Positions 42,068-50,278 of a stretch of DNA of 64,000 nt are shown here, piece by piece (positions within the stretch are counted from its first letter, which is position 1; each line of letters opens with the position of its first letter). Below the pieces are notes generated by a model. The model ran no database searches and had not been told where the DNA came from. It worked only from the letters and a program-made list of their open reading frames with translations. Source of the DNA: Microbacterium sp. SCN 70-27. Its GTDB lineage: Bacteria > Actinomycetota > Actinomycetes > Actinomycetales > Microbacteriaceae. The stretch is taken from contig MEEK01000005.1 in assembly GCA_001724425.1 (NCBI GenBank), positions 62,001 to 126,000 of the forward strand. Reading direction: 5' to 3'. Position numbers and translations under genes: made by a program.

Positions 42068-42697
42068 ATGTCGACACCGGATCAGCCGCAGCAGGACCCG
42101 CACACCGCCCCCGCACCGCCCTACGGCCAACCGGTTCCGCCCGCCCCGCCGTACGCGCCGCCGGTCAGCGCTCCCTACGCCCCGCCCGCGGGCGCCCCGT
42201 ACGCCCCTGCCGCGCCGGCAGCTCCTGCTGCGCCGTATGCGCCCGCTGATCCCGCGGCCCCGGCAGGCGCGTACGCGACCGCCCCGGCAGCGCCGGCGGC
42301 GCCGTACGCTCCCGAGGCTCCGGCCGCCGCGTATGCGGCGCCCGGCTACGGCGCGACGGCGCCCGCCTTCTCACCCTCGCCCGCCGCACCATCGGCCGGC
42401 CGCGGCAGGCTCGCGATCATCGCCGCCGTCCTCGGTGCCGTGCCGCTCGCGCTCGGCCTCGTGCAGCCGTTCATCTTCCGGTCGCTGTTGAGCCTCTCGA
42501 ACTACGCGGCGTACGGCGCGGTGTCGTTCTTCCTGAACGCGGTGGCAGTGGTCGCGGGGGCGGGCGCACTCGTCTTCGGGCTGATCGCACGCCGCGATGC
42601 GCCGCTGTGGGCGGGCATCGGCATCGGGCTCGGCGCCGCCGCCGTGGTGGGCTCGTTGAGCGCCTTCGTCTTCTCGGTGCCGGGCTTCCTGTACTGA
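42068..42697 (+). CDS. Pro/Ala/Tyr-rich membrane protein
   Basis: 209 residues. Residues 1-105 are a disordered, repetitive Pro-Ala-Tyr tract (recurring APYAP/PAAP units). Residues 110-209 contain three membrane helices (RLAIIAAVLGAVPLALGLV; a second near 150; a third near 180), resembling DUF4190-type proteins with N-terminal Pro-rich tails. Probably cell-envelope; no enzymatic motifs. It has SD GAGGAG and a TAGAGT -10 at 42031-42036, so a leader of about 25 nt. Confidence 0.75.
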   Translation: MSTPDQPQQDPHTAPAPPYGQPVPPAPPYAPPVSAPYAPPAGAPYAPAAPAAPAAPYAPADPAAPAGAYATAPAAPAAPYAPEAPAAAYAAPGYGATAPAFSPSPAAPSAGRGRLAIIAAVLGAVPLALGLVQPFIFRSLLSLSNYAAYGAVSFFLNAVAVVAGAGALVFGLIARRDAPLWAGIGIGLGAAAVVGSLSAFVFSVPGFLY

Positions 42698-42719
42698 CGA
42701 CGGCCCGGCTCGGCGCCCG

Positions 42720-43823
42720 CTACCGGCGGCGGCGAGCCGGGATCGCCTGCAGCGTGTCGAGCAGCACGTCGGCCGAGCGGGCCCACGAGAAGCGCGCGAT
42801 GTGCGCCGTGCCGGCGTCGACGACCGCCTCCCGCACCGATGAGTCGTCGAGCGAGCGGATGCCGGCGGCGAACGCCTCGGCGTCGCGCCCGGGGGCGTAG
42901 AGCGCACCGTCGCCGGCGACCTCACGGAAGATCGGCATGTCGGTGACGACCGCCGGAACCCCCATCTCCACGGCCTCGGCGAGCGGCAGACCGTAGCCCT
43001 CATCGAGCGAGGCCGAGACGAGCACGGCCCGATCCGCGAGAAGCGCCGCGTATTCGGCATCCGTCACCCCGCCGTGGAAGACGACCTCGGCGCCGCGGGG
43101 ATCGATGAGCTCGGACAGCTCGGCACGCCGCTCGGGCGAGATGCGCGACAGCAGGTGGAGCGTTCGACCGGGGAGGTGCGCGGCCGCACGGACGAGCGTC
43201 TCGACGTTCTTGTAGGGCATGAACGAGCCCATGTACACGAGGTTCGCGGCGCCGGGCGTGACGGCGCCCGCGGGCAGCAGGTCGGCGAGTCGCTGCGGCG
43301 CGTTGGGCACGACGACGACCGGCCGGCGGGTGAGGCGCACGCGCGCGAACTCCGCCGCGCTCGTCTCGCTCACCGTCGCGACGACGTCGGCGGCATCGAG
43401 TGTCAGCCGCTGCGGCACGTACGAGAGGTGGAAGAGGCGCCACCCGAGCCGCACGTACCAGGGCAGGTCGCGCGGGGGCGTCCGATGGCGGTAGTAGATC
43501 GTGTCGTGGAGCGTCAGGATGAGCCCGAACCGGCGGCCGGCGGACCCGATCGTCTGCATCGGCGAGAAGACCGCATCGGGCCGGTGACGGTTGAGGATCA
43601 GTGCGGTGAAGGGCTCGCGCACCGCCGTCGGCGGGTGGATGCGGAGCACCCGGGCATCCGCCGGCAGGAACGCGCGCTGCGCGTCGTCGTGGATGAGGAA
43701 GACGACCTCCACCCCGCGTGCGGGAGCGGCGGCGAGGACGGCGGCGGCGAGCTCGGCCGAGTAGCGGCTGATGCCGTCGTGGAAGTCGGTGCGGATGTAG
43801 CGCGCGTCGAAGAGCAGGCGCAT
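42720..43823 (-). CDS. GT4-family glycosyltransferase
   Basis: A 367-residue GT-B enzyme. N-terminal MRLLFDARYIRTDFHDGISRYSAEL carries the Gly-rich acceptor loop; the C-terminal half has the nucleotide-sugar site SASLDEGYGLPLAEAVEMGVPAVVTD, with the conserved Glu pair. It follows a second GT4 gene with one base between stop and ATG, so the two are coexpressed and probably add consecutive sugars to an envelope glycan or glycolipid. Sugars unknown. Confidence 0.88.
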   Translation of the reverse strand: MRLLFDARYIRTDFHDGISRYSAELAAAVLAAAPARGVEVVFLIHDDAQRAFLPADARVLRIHPPTAVREPFTALILNRHRPDAVFSPMQTIGSAGRRFGLILTLHDTIYYRHRTPPRDLPWYVRLGWRLFHLSYVPQRLTLDAADVVATVSETSAAEFARVRLTRRPVVVVPNAPQRLADLLPAGAVTPGAANLVYMGSFMPYKNVETLVRAAAHLPGRTLHLLSRISPERRAELSELIDPRGAEVVFHGGVTDAEYAALLADRAVLVSASLDEGYGLPLAEAVEMGVPAVVTDMPIFREVAGDGALYAPGRDAEAFAAGIRSLDDSSVREAVVDAGTAHIARFSWARSADVLLDTLQAIPARRRR

Positions 43824-43824
43824 G

Positions 43825-45054
43825 TCAGCTCTCGAGCGGCTCGCCGCGGTAGAGCTTCTCGAACGTGTCGAGGGTCTTCTCGATGTCGTGGATCTCGACG
43901 CCGTCGAGGGAGGCCTGCTGCATGCGCAGATACTCCTCGGGCGAAGCGGTGAGCACGCGCCGGAGCTTGTCGGCGAGGTCGTCGGCGTTCCCCGGCTCGA
44001 ACAGGTATCCGTTGACGCCGTCGTTGATGAGGTGCGGCAGGGCGACGGCGTTCGCACCGACGACGGGGAGACCGGATGCCATGGCCTCCATCGTCGCGAT
44101 CGACTGCAGCTCCGCGATCGAGGCGATCGCGAACACGTCGGCCTTGCCGTAGGACGCGCGCAGGTCCTCCTCCGACACGCGGCCGTGGAACGTGACGCGG
44201 TCCTGGATGCCGAGGCGCTGCGTGGTCTGCTCGAGGTTCCGGTGCTGGTCGCCGCCGCCGACGATGTCGAACGTGATGTTCGGCAGCTCCGGCGCGAGCT
44301 TCGCGATGGCCTGGAGCGTCACCTCGACGTGCTTCTCGGTCGTGAGGCGCCCGACGAACAGCACCCGGTGGTGCTCGCGCGGCGTCAGATCGGGGGTGTA
44401 GTTGCGCTTGTCGATGCCGCAGCTGATCGGGATGACCCCCGTGATGTCGATCGTCTGCTCGAGGAACTCCGCCGCCTTGCGGGTCGGCGTCGTCACGGCG
44501 CGGGACATGTCGAACGTGCGCTTCGCGTCGTCCCACGCGAGCTTCACGACGATCTTGTCGAGCACGGGCGGGAGGGTCGTGAAGTCGAGGATGTTCTCGG
44601 CCATCACGTGGTTCGTCGCGATCACCGGGATGCCGCGCTGGTGCGCGATCCGGGTGAGTCCGCGACCGATCACGATGTGCGACTGGCTGTGCACGACGTC
44701 GGGCTTCACGGCATCCAGCACCTTGCGCGCGTAGTGCTTGCTGCGCCACGGCCAGACGAACCGCAGCCAGTCGTGCGGGTACCAGCGGACGCCGGGCAGC
44801 CGGTGGACCGTGAGGTCCTGCCCCTCGATGCGCTCGGTGAACACCCCGTGGTTGCGGTGCCCGACACTCGGCGTGACGATGTGCACGTCGTGTCCGCGGC
44901 CGGCGAGTCCGGCGGCGAGCCGCTCCGCGAAGCGCGCCGCACCGTTGACGTCGGGAGCGAAGGTATCGGCGGCGATGACGACCGTGAGGGGGGCTGCGGC
45001 GGGAGGCGTCGCACCGCCCTCGTCGTGCGCGGGGGGTGTCGCTGGGGGAGTCAC
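43825..45054 (-). CDS. GT4-family glycosyltransferase (PimB/MgtA-like)
   Basis: A 409-residue protein. After a Pro/Ala-rich N-terminus (1-22) comes VVIAADTFAPDVNGAARFAERLAAGLAGRGHDVHI, the pattern of mannosyl- or glucuronosyl-transferases of actinobacterial glycolipid synthesis. The donor site has SIAELQSIATMEAMASGLPVVGANAVALP (Glu-x7-Glu). Likely acts on a lipid acceptor at the membrane, first in the two-gene unit. The GTG start is the best available; no clear SD or -10 spacing decides it. Confidence 0.85.
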   Translation of the reverse strand: MTPPATPPAHDEGGATPPAAAPLTVVIAADTFAPDVNGAARFAERLAAGLAGRGHDVHIVTPSVGHRNHGVFTERIEGQDLTVHRLPGVRWYPHDWLRFVWPWRSKHYARKVLDAVKPDVVHSQSHIVIGRGLTRIAHQRGIPVIATNHVMAENILDFTTLPPVLDKIVVKLAWDDAKRTFDMSRAVTTPTRKAAEFLEQTIDITGVIPISCGIDKRNYTPDLTPREHHRVLFVGRLTTEKHVEVTLQAIAKLAPELPNITFDIVGGGDQHRNLEQTTQRLGIQDRVTFHGRVSEEDLRASYGKADVFAIASIAELQSIATMEAMASGLPVVGANAVALPHLINDGVNGYLFEPGNADDLADKLRRVLTASPEEYLRMQQASLDGVEIHDIEKTLDTFEKLYRGEPLES

Positions 45055-45159
45055 GGGTCGGTGGCTGCCTATCTCTGCGGCGTGATCGGCGAGTGCGTCG
45101 ACCAGGATCGAGTCTACCCGAGGGCCTCCGCCGGGCCCCGAGCGCGCCGGGGCGTCGCC

Positions 45160-46917
45160 TCACTGCTCGCGCAGCACCATCGCCTCTTCGAGGGTCGGCG
45201 CGACGTCACGGCATCGGGCGGGGATGCCTCCGAGCGCGGCCTCCACGCCGGCGGCGTCGACGCCCGCGACCCGGAGGTTCCGCCCCGACAGCATCGTGGG
45301 AAGTCCCGCCGCGGTCAGCCCCGCGAGCGCGCGCTGCCACTCGGCGGTGCGCACCTCGACGGCGCGCATGCCGGCCGTGAGCTCCGCGACTGTGCCCGTT
45401 CCCGTGAGCCGCCCCTGCGACATCAGCGCGAGCCGCGTGCACTGCTCCGCCTCCTGCAGACAGTGCGTCGTGACGATGACGCCGATGCCCGCATCGGCCT
45501 GCGCGTGGATCGTGTCCCACAGTCGCGCGCGGGAGAGCGGATCCACCCCGGAGGTGGGCTCGTCGAGCACGAGGAGTTCCGGACGGTGGGCCAGGGCGAG
45601 GGCGAAGGCGAGCTGGCGCTGGCGCCCGAGCCCGATGTCGGCGACCCGTTCCTCCGCGACGGCGGCGAGCGCGGGCGGGAGGTCGGCGGCGGGGGAACGG
45701 TACACGCGCGCGACGAAGGCCACGTTCTCGGCGACGGTGAGCGACTGCGCGAGGCCGAGCCCCTGTGGGACGTAGCCGAGGCGACGGCGTGCGGCGGCCG
45801 TGGGTGACGCGCCGAACAGCAGCGCCTCGCCCTCGTCGGGGCGTTCGAGCCCGATGAGCATGCGCAGGAGGGTCGTCTTGCCGGCGCCGTTTGCCCCGAT
45901 GAGGCCCACGATCTCCCCGGCCCCGACGCGGAGCGAGACGTCCTCGACCGCCGGCTGCTCCCCGAAGCGGCGGGTGATGGCCCGCGCCTCGGCGAGCGGG
46001 GCACCCGCCCTTGCGGAGGCCGCCGGAGTGGGCGCGGCGGCGGGCGCGCCCGTGACGGGGAAGCCGCCGGTGCGGATGCCTGTGGCGCGGGGCTCGGGCG
46101 ACGACACCTCCCGCGCGAGGGTCAGCGCGATGAGGGCGTCCTCGAGGTCGACGGGCACCTCGGCGCCGGGCGACGCCTCACCGCCTTCGGGCGGGATCCA
46201 GCGGTGCCGCGCGGCGCCGCGGCGCCAGCTGTCCGGGCTCGCCGCCGTGGCATCCGAGGTCACGATGCGCCCCGGCACCGACGCGATGATGTCGTCGGGG
46301 GTGCCCGCGCCGATGACGCGCCCGCCGTCGAGGGCGAGCACCGTCATCGCGCGAGACGCCTCGTCGAGGTAGGTCGTCGCGAGGAGCACGGCGGTGTCCT
46401 CCGTCGCCGCCTCGGCGATGAGGCGCCACAGCTCGACACGGCTGACGGGGTCGACCCCCGTGCTCGGCTCGTCGAGCAGCACGAGTCGCGGGTCGTGCAG
46501 GATCGCGAGCACGAAGCCGAGCTTCTGGCGCATCCCGCCCGACAGGTCGCGCCCGAGCCGGTCGCGCGCCGCGCTGAGCCCCGCCCGTTCGAGGAGCTCG
46601 TCGCCGCGTGAGCGTACGCGTGCGGCCGGCATCGCGAAGGATTGGCCGACGAAGGCGAGGTTCTCGGCGACCGTGAGGCTCCCCCACACGCCCGACGTCG
46701 ACGGCTGGTAGCCGAGGTCGCGCTTGCCGACGGTGCGGACGCTCCCCGCCTGCACGCCGACCCGCCCGGCGAGCACCCGCAGCAGCGTCGACTTGCCCGC
46801 GCCGTCGCCGCCGACGACGGCGGTGACCCGACCTGTCGGGACCTCGAGCGTCACATCGTCGAGCGCGACCGTGTTCCCGAAGGCGACCCGGATGCCGCGG
46901 ACACCGTACCCGGTCAC
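45160..46917 (-). CDS. ABC transporter with two fused ATPase domains (YbhF-like)
   Basis: 585 residues with two complete ATPase domains. Domain 1 (about 5-220): Walker A GGDGAGKST, signature LSGGMRQKL, Walker B LVLLDEPSTGVDP. Domain 2 (about 300-510): GANGAGKTT, a signature degenerate to GLGRQRQLA, Walker B LLVLDEPTSGVDP. A variable linker (about 235-295) joins them. The layout matches YbhF of the CecR-regulated exporter. The GTG at 46917 overlaps the permease stop (GTGA). Confidence 0.88.
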   Translation of the reverse strand: MTGYGVRGIRVAFGNTVALDDVTLEVPTGRVTAVVGGDGAGKSTLLRVLAGRVGVQAGSVRTVGKRDLGYQPSTSGVWGSLTVAENLAFVGQSFAMPAARVRSRGDELLERAGLSAARDRLGRDLSGGMRQKLGFVLAILHDPRLVLLDEPSTGVDPVSRVELWRLIAEAATEDTAVLLATTYLDEASRAMTVLALDGGRVIGAGTPDDIIASVPGRIVTSDATAASPDSWRRGAARHRWIPPEGGEASPGAEVPVDLEDALIALTLAREVSSPEPRATGIRTGGFPVTGAPAAAPTPAASARAGAPLAEARAITRRFGEQPAVEDVSLRVGAGEIVGLIGANGAGKTTLLRMLIGLERPDEGEALLFGASPTAAARRRLGYVPQGLGLAQSLTVAENVAFVARVYRSPAADLPPALAAVAEERVADIGLGRQRQLAFALALAHRPELLVLDEPTSGVDPLSRARLWDTIHAQADAGIGVIVTTHCLQEAEQCTRLALMSQGRLTGTGTVAELTAGMRAVEVRTAEWQRALAGLTAAGLPTMLSGRNLRVAGVDAAGVEAALGGIPARCRDVAPTLEEAMVLREQ

Positions 46918-48011
46918 CGTCGCGACTCCGCCCCCGCGGGGGCGCGTCGTGCCGCCCGCGCCGGAGCGATGCTCGCGTGCAGTCGCACGACGGCCGCGGC
47001 GAACAGGACGACCGCCATGACGGCGAGCACGAGGATCGGGAGCCACAGGGCTTCCCAACCCGACCCGCGCAGCATGACGCCCTGCGAGATCATCGTGAAG
47101 TAGGTGAGCGGCAGGAGGTATCCGATCCACCGGACGCCGGCCGCCATGGCATCCAGCGGGAAGATCATGCCGGAGAGCAGGATCTGGGGCAGCAGCGTCA
47201 TCATCGCCATCTGGATCGCCTGGCCGTTCGTCTTCGCGACGGTCGAGATCAGCACGCCGATCCCGAGGACCGCGAAGAGGAACAGCGCCGCGCCGAGCGC
47301 GAAGATCCCGACGTTGCCACGGAACGGCACACCGAACAGCCAGATGCCGATGAGCGCGATGAGCAGCATGTCGAGGGCCGCCAGCAGGAAGTACGGCGTG
47401 ATCTTGCCGAGGATCACCGACGAGGCCTTCAGCGGCATGACCGCGAGCTGCTCGAAGGTGCCCGCCTCACGCTCACGGACCATCCCGATCGACGTGATGA
47501 TCGTGCCGATGAAGGTGAGGATGAGGCCGATGATGGCGGGGATCATGACCCACGAGGTCGTGAGGTCGGGGTTGAAGAGCACCTGGATGTCGAGCGTCGG
47601 CGCGCCCGGCGTCTGGGCGAGCTGTGCGGATGCCTGGGTGAACAGCACCTTCGCGGACTGCGCCGCGAAGAGATTCGCGCCGTCGATGTAGACGGTGACG
47701 GAGCCCGCGCCGTCGGCGTAGAGGGCGACGTCCGCCTTGCGGTCGACGAGAAGTTCGCGCGCCTCGGCATCCGTCGCGGCGGAGTCGGTCGAGACGACGT
47801 CGAGGTGGTCGGCGAGGTCGGCGTGGCTCGTCAGCAGGTCGGTGACCGCGGATGCCTGCGCGCCGCTCACGCCGACCCGGAGCGTGTCGACGGTGAAGTT
47901 GGCCGCGTAGCCGAAGATCACGAGGAGCAGCAGCGGCAGCACGACGAGCATCGCGAGCGTGAGGCGATCCCGCCGCAGCTCTTGGAACTCCTTGAGGAAG
48001 ACAGCGCGCAT
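46914..48011 (-). CDS. ABC-2 permease (YbhS/YbhR-like)
   Basis: 365 residues: one N-terminal helix (about 18-38), a long extracytosolic domain (about 45-170), then five helices. MVREREAGTFEQLAVMPLKASSVILGKI is the conserved coupling segment. The start at 48011 (MRAVFLKEF) is preferred because AATAAT ends six bases upstream; an in-frame ATG at 48026 is possible. It forms an exporter with the fused ATPase; only one permease gene is present, where E. coli YbhFSR has two, so it probably homodimerises. Confidence 0.88.
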   Translation of the reverse strand: MRAVFLKEFQELRRDRLTLAMLVVLPLLLLVIFGYAANFTVDTLRVGVSGAQASAVTDLLTSHADLADHLDVVSTDSAATDAEARELLVDRKADVALYADGAGSVTVYIDGANLFAAQSAKVLFTQASAQLAQTPGAPTLDIQVLFNPDLTTSWVMIPAIIGLILTFIGTIITSIGMVREREAGTFEQLAVMPLKASSVILGKITPYFLLAALDMLLIALIGIWLFGVPFRGNVGIFALGAALFLFAVLGIGVLISTVAKTNGQAIQMAMMTLLPQILLSGMIFPLDAMAAGVRWIGYLLPLTYFTMISQGVMLRGSGWEALWLPILVLAVMAVVLFAAAVVRLHASIAPARAARRAPAGAESRR

Positions 48012-48014
48012 GAT

Positions 48015-48044
48015 CGCATTATTCATCGTGCGATGAATAATGCG
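48015..48044. promoter_or_regulatory. TetR-type operator, 14-bp inverted repeat
   Basis: CGCATTATTCATCG-TG-CGATGAATAATGCG, perfect over both arms. It covers the permease -10 (AATAAT on the minus strand, 48018-48023) and lies 33 bp before the divergent TetR gene, so repression of the exporter and autoregulation are expected. Confidence 0.8.
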
Positions 48045-48065
48045 CAAGAGGGCCGAGTGGCGGCC

Positions 48066-48071
48066 TACGCT
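48066..48071 (+). promoter_or_regulatory. -10 element of the TetR gene
   Basis: TACGCT, six bases before the ATG at 48078. Confidence 0.55.
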
Positions 48072-48077
48072 GGGGGC

Positions 48078-48710
48078 ATGACCCACGGACCGCCCGCGCC
48101 GGCTCGCCGTCGCGGGCGCCCGCGCGGCGGCGCGAGCGATGCGCGCGAGCGCATCCTCGCTGCGGGGGCGAGCGAGTTCGCCGAGCACGGCTACGACGGC
48201 GCGACGATGCGCGCGATCGCGGAGCGCGCGGGAGTCGATTCCGCACTCGTGCACCACTACTTCGGGACGAAGTCCGAGCTGTTCGCCGCCGCCGTCGACA
48301 TCCCCGCGAACCCCGCGCGGCTCGTCCCGCAGGCGCTCGAGGGTGACCCGGCGGATGCCGGCGCGAGACTCGTCCGCCTCATCGTCACGACGTGGGACTC
48401 GCCGACCTTCCGCCCGCGCGGCGTCGCCCTGCTGCGTGGAGTGATCGGCAACCGCCGCACCTCGTCGATGCTGATGGGATTCATCTCGCGCGAGGTCCTG
48501 CACCGGATCCGCGAGCGCATCGGGGGCGACGATGCACCCCGACGCGCGGGGCTCCTCGCGAGCCAGGTCATCGGTCTCATCGTCGCCCGCTATGTGGTCG
48601 AGCTCGAGCCGCTCGCCTCGGCCTCCGTCGACGACGTCGTGCGCGACGTGGGACCGACGCTCCAGCGGTACCTCACGGGGGATCTCGACGAGGCATCGCC
48701 GGGGGCATGA
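48078..48710 (+). CDS. TetR-family repressor of the divergent exporter
   Basis: 210 residues. The N-terminal helix-turn-helix (about 20-65) reads ARERILAAGASEFAEHGYDGATMRAIAERAGVDSALVHHYFGTK with a typical recognition helix. The C-terminal ligand domain (about 85-205) is of the type seen in CecR-like regulators. It is divergent from the ABC permease with a perfect operator between them, the same gene set as E. coli cecR-ybhGFSR minus the HlyD-like protein and one permease. Confidence 0.9.
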   Translation: MTHGPPAPARRRGRPRGGASDARERILAAGASEFAEHGYDGATMRAIAERAGVDSALVHHYFGTKSELFAAAVDIPANPARLVPQALEGDPADAGARLVRLIVTTWDSPTFRPRGVALLRGVIGNRRTSSMLMGFISREVLHRIRERIGGDDAPRRAGLLASQVIGLIVARYVVELEPLASASVDDVVRDVGPTLQRYLTGDLDEASPGA

Positions 48711-48738
48711 CTCACGGCGACGACTCGGGGTCGGCGCC

Positions 48739-48744
48739 TACCCT
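48739..48744 (+). promoter_or_regulatory. -10 element of the gene at 48751
   Basis: TACCCT, six bases before the ATG at 48751. Confidence 0.5.
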
Positions 48745-48750
48745 GGGAGC

Positions 48751-49371
48751 ATGATGCGCCTGCGAGCCGATGCCGACCCCACCCGCTGGGTGCCCGTGAC
48801 CGGCTCGTTCGGCTTGCGGGGGCGGCGTCACCGCAAGCGCGCGATCGGCATGCTCCTCTCGCAGGCGAACGCCGCCCTCGGCGCAACCCCGCGCCCCGGC
48901 GGCGGCTTCGCCGCGTGGGCGATGAGCCAGGCGGCGCCCGCGCTGCTGCGCAAGGCCGAGGGGCGTGTGCTCGTCTGGGTGTGGAAGGACGACCCCGAGC
49001 TCGTCGTCGCCCTCGCCCAGGTGCAGCAGGCGACGCCGCAGCTGCGCACGGCGCGCGCGATGATGCCGATGGAGTACGACGACACCGAGGACTTCCGCTC
49101 GCCGTATCTCGGCATGGGCGAGAAGCTCGCGATGCCACTGCCGCCGGTCCGCGCGAGCGCGGGTGGCGGGGCCGCCGCGGCCCCGCCGTCGACGACCTAC
49201 ACGTGGGACACCGGCGACACGTTCGTCACCCTCACGGCCGTCGGCGGTGATCGCGAGCGCTTCGGAACGGTCGCCGCGTCCCTCGACGAGCTGGCCCGAA
49301 CCCTTCGCCTCGTGAGCGACCTGCCCGTGTCCGGCTCCGGCGACGTGCTGCGCCTCGACCCGTCGTCGTAG
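48751..49371 (+). CDS. Unknown soluble protein
   Basis: 206 residues, basic N-terminus (SFGLRGRRHRKRAIG) then a mixed region with TYTWDTGDTFVTLTAVGGD and a low-complexity Ala/Gly stretch near 140-150. No signal peptide or membrane helix. I do not recognise a family. The leaderless promoter supports expression. Confidence 0.55.
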   Translation: MMRLRADADPTRWVPVTGSFGLRGRRHRKRAIGMLLSQANAALGATPRPGGGFAAWAMSQAAPALLRKAEGRVLVWVWKDDPELVVALAQVQQATPQLRTARAMMPMEYDDTEDFRSPYLGMGEKLAMPLPPVRASAGGGAAAAPPSTTYTWDTGDTFVTLTAVGGDRERFGTVAASLDELARTLRLVSDLPVSGSGDVLRLDPSS

Positions 49372-49474
49372 CCGGCCGCGGCGCCCGCGGTACGACATCC
49401 CGCGCCCGGCCGCTTCGCCCTCCCGGTGCACACAGAGCAGAATGAACCTGAACCCACGAGAAAGGAACGCCGCC

Positions 49475-49882
49475 ATGGCTTCTTTCGACTTCGGCCCCGT
49501 CGAGTTCTACCTCGTCGAACTCGCCGATGACCGCCCCGCCGATTCCGTCATCTCCGCACTCGATGACCTCGTCTCCGCCGGCACCGTACGCGTGCTGGAC
49601 TTCCTCATCGTGACGGTGTCGGAGGACGGCGAGCAGGCGACCTCCGTCGAGGCCGAAGGCGCGACGCTGGCCGCACCCGGACTCATCGGCGAAGAGGACG
49701 TCGCCGACTTCGCCGACGAGCTCGAGCCGGGCCGCTCGGCGGCGATCGTCGCCCTCGAACTCGTCTGGGCGCGCACCCTCGCCGAGCGTGTGAGCGCCGC
49801 CGGCGCTCAGGTCCTCCGGGTCGAGCGCATCCCCGCCCCCGTCGTCAATGCGCTCTTCGACGAGTTCGAAGACGCCGAGTAA
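49475..49882 (+). CDS. DUF6325-family protein
   Basis: A 135-residue acidic protein beginning MASFDFGPVEFYLVELADDRP. The pattern (short beta-alpha repeats, C-terminal RIPAPVVNALFDEFEDAE) matches the actinobacterial DUF6325 family often paired with a SHOCT protein. The start at 49475 has a clear SD (GAAAGGAAC); the upstream in-frame ATG at 49442 has none. It is cotranscribed with the SHOCT gene 12 bp downstream. Role unknown, possibly membrane or stress linked. Confidence 0.8.
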   Translation: MASFDFGPVEFYLVELADDRPADSVISALDDLVSAGTVRVLDFLIVTVSEDGEQATSVEAEGATLAAPGLIGEEDVADFADELEPGRSAAIVALELVWARTLAERVSAAGAQVLRVERIPAPVVNALFDEFEDAE

Positions 49883-49894
49883 GGAGAAGGACAC

Positions 49895-50242
49895 ATGAGA
49901 AGAGCCGGACGCCCCGGACTCATCGGGCTCGCCGCGCGTACCGCTGTCGTCGCCGGCACCGCCAACGCCGTCAACGCGAGGGCCGCCGGGCGGCACCAGG
50001 CCGCCGCCCAACAGCAGGAGTTCGCTGCCGCCGCGCAGCAGGCGCAGATCGACGCCGCCGCGCAGCAGGCCGCCGCGCAGGCTCAGGCTCGGGCCGCGGC
50101 AGCACCGCCTGCTCCCGCCCCTGCCCCGGCAGCACCGGCGGTCGACATCGTCGGCGAACTGCAGAAGCTCGGCGCGCTGAAGGAAGCCGGCCTCCTCGAC
50201 GACGCCGAGTTCGCCGCGGCGAAGGCTCGCCTGCTCGCCTGA
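49895..50242 (+). CDS. SHOCT-domain small protein
   Basis: 115 residues: a basic, weakly hydrophobic N-terminus (about 1-28), a Gln/Ala-rich region predicted helical (about 30-65), a Pro/Ala linker, and the short C-terminal SHOCT domain ELQKLGALKEAGLLDDAEFAAAKARLL (about 88-114), a helix pair used in protein-protein contacts. SD AAGGAGAAGG precedes the ATG. Probably works with the DUF6325 protein. Confidence 0.82.
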   Translation: MRRAGRPGLIGLAARTAVVAGTANAVNARAAGRHQAAAQQQEFAAAAQQAQIDAAAQQAAAQAQARAAAAPPAPAPAPAAPAVDIVGELQKLGALKEAGLLDDAEFAAAKARLLA

Positions 50243-50278
50243 GCGTCGCGCCGCGCGCCGCGGTGCCAGGATGAAGCC

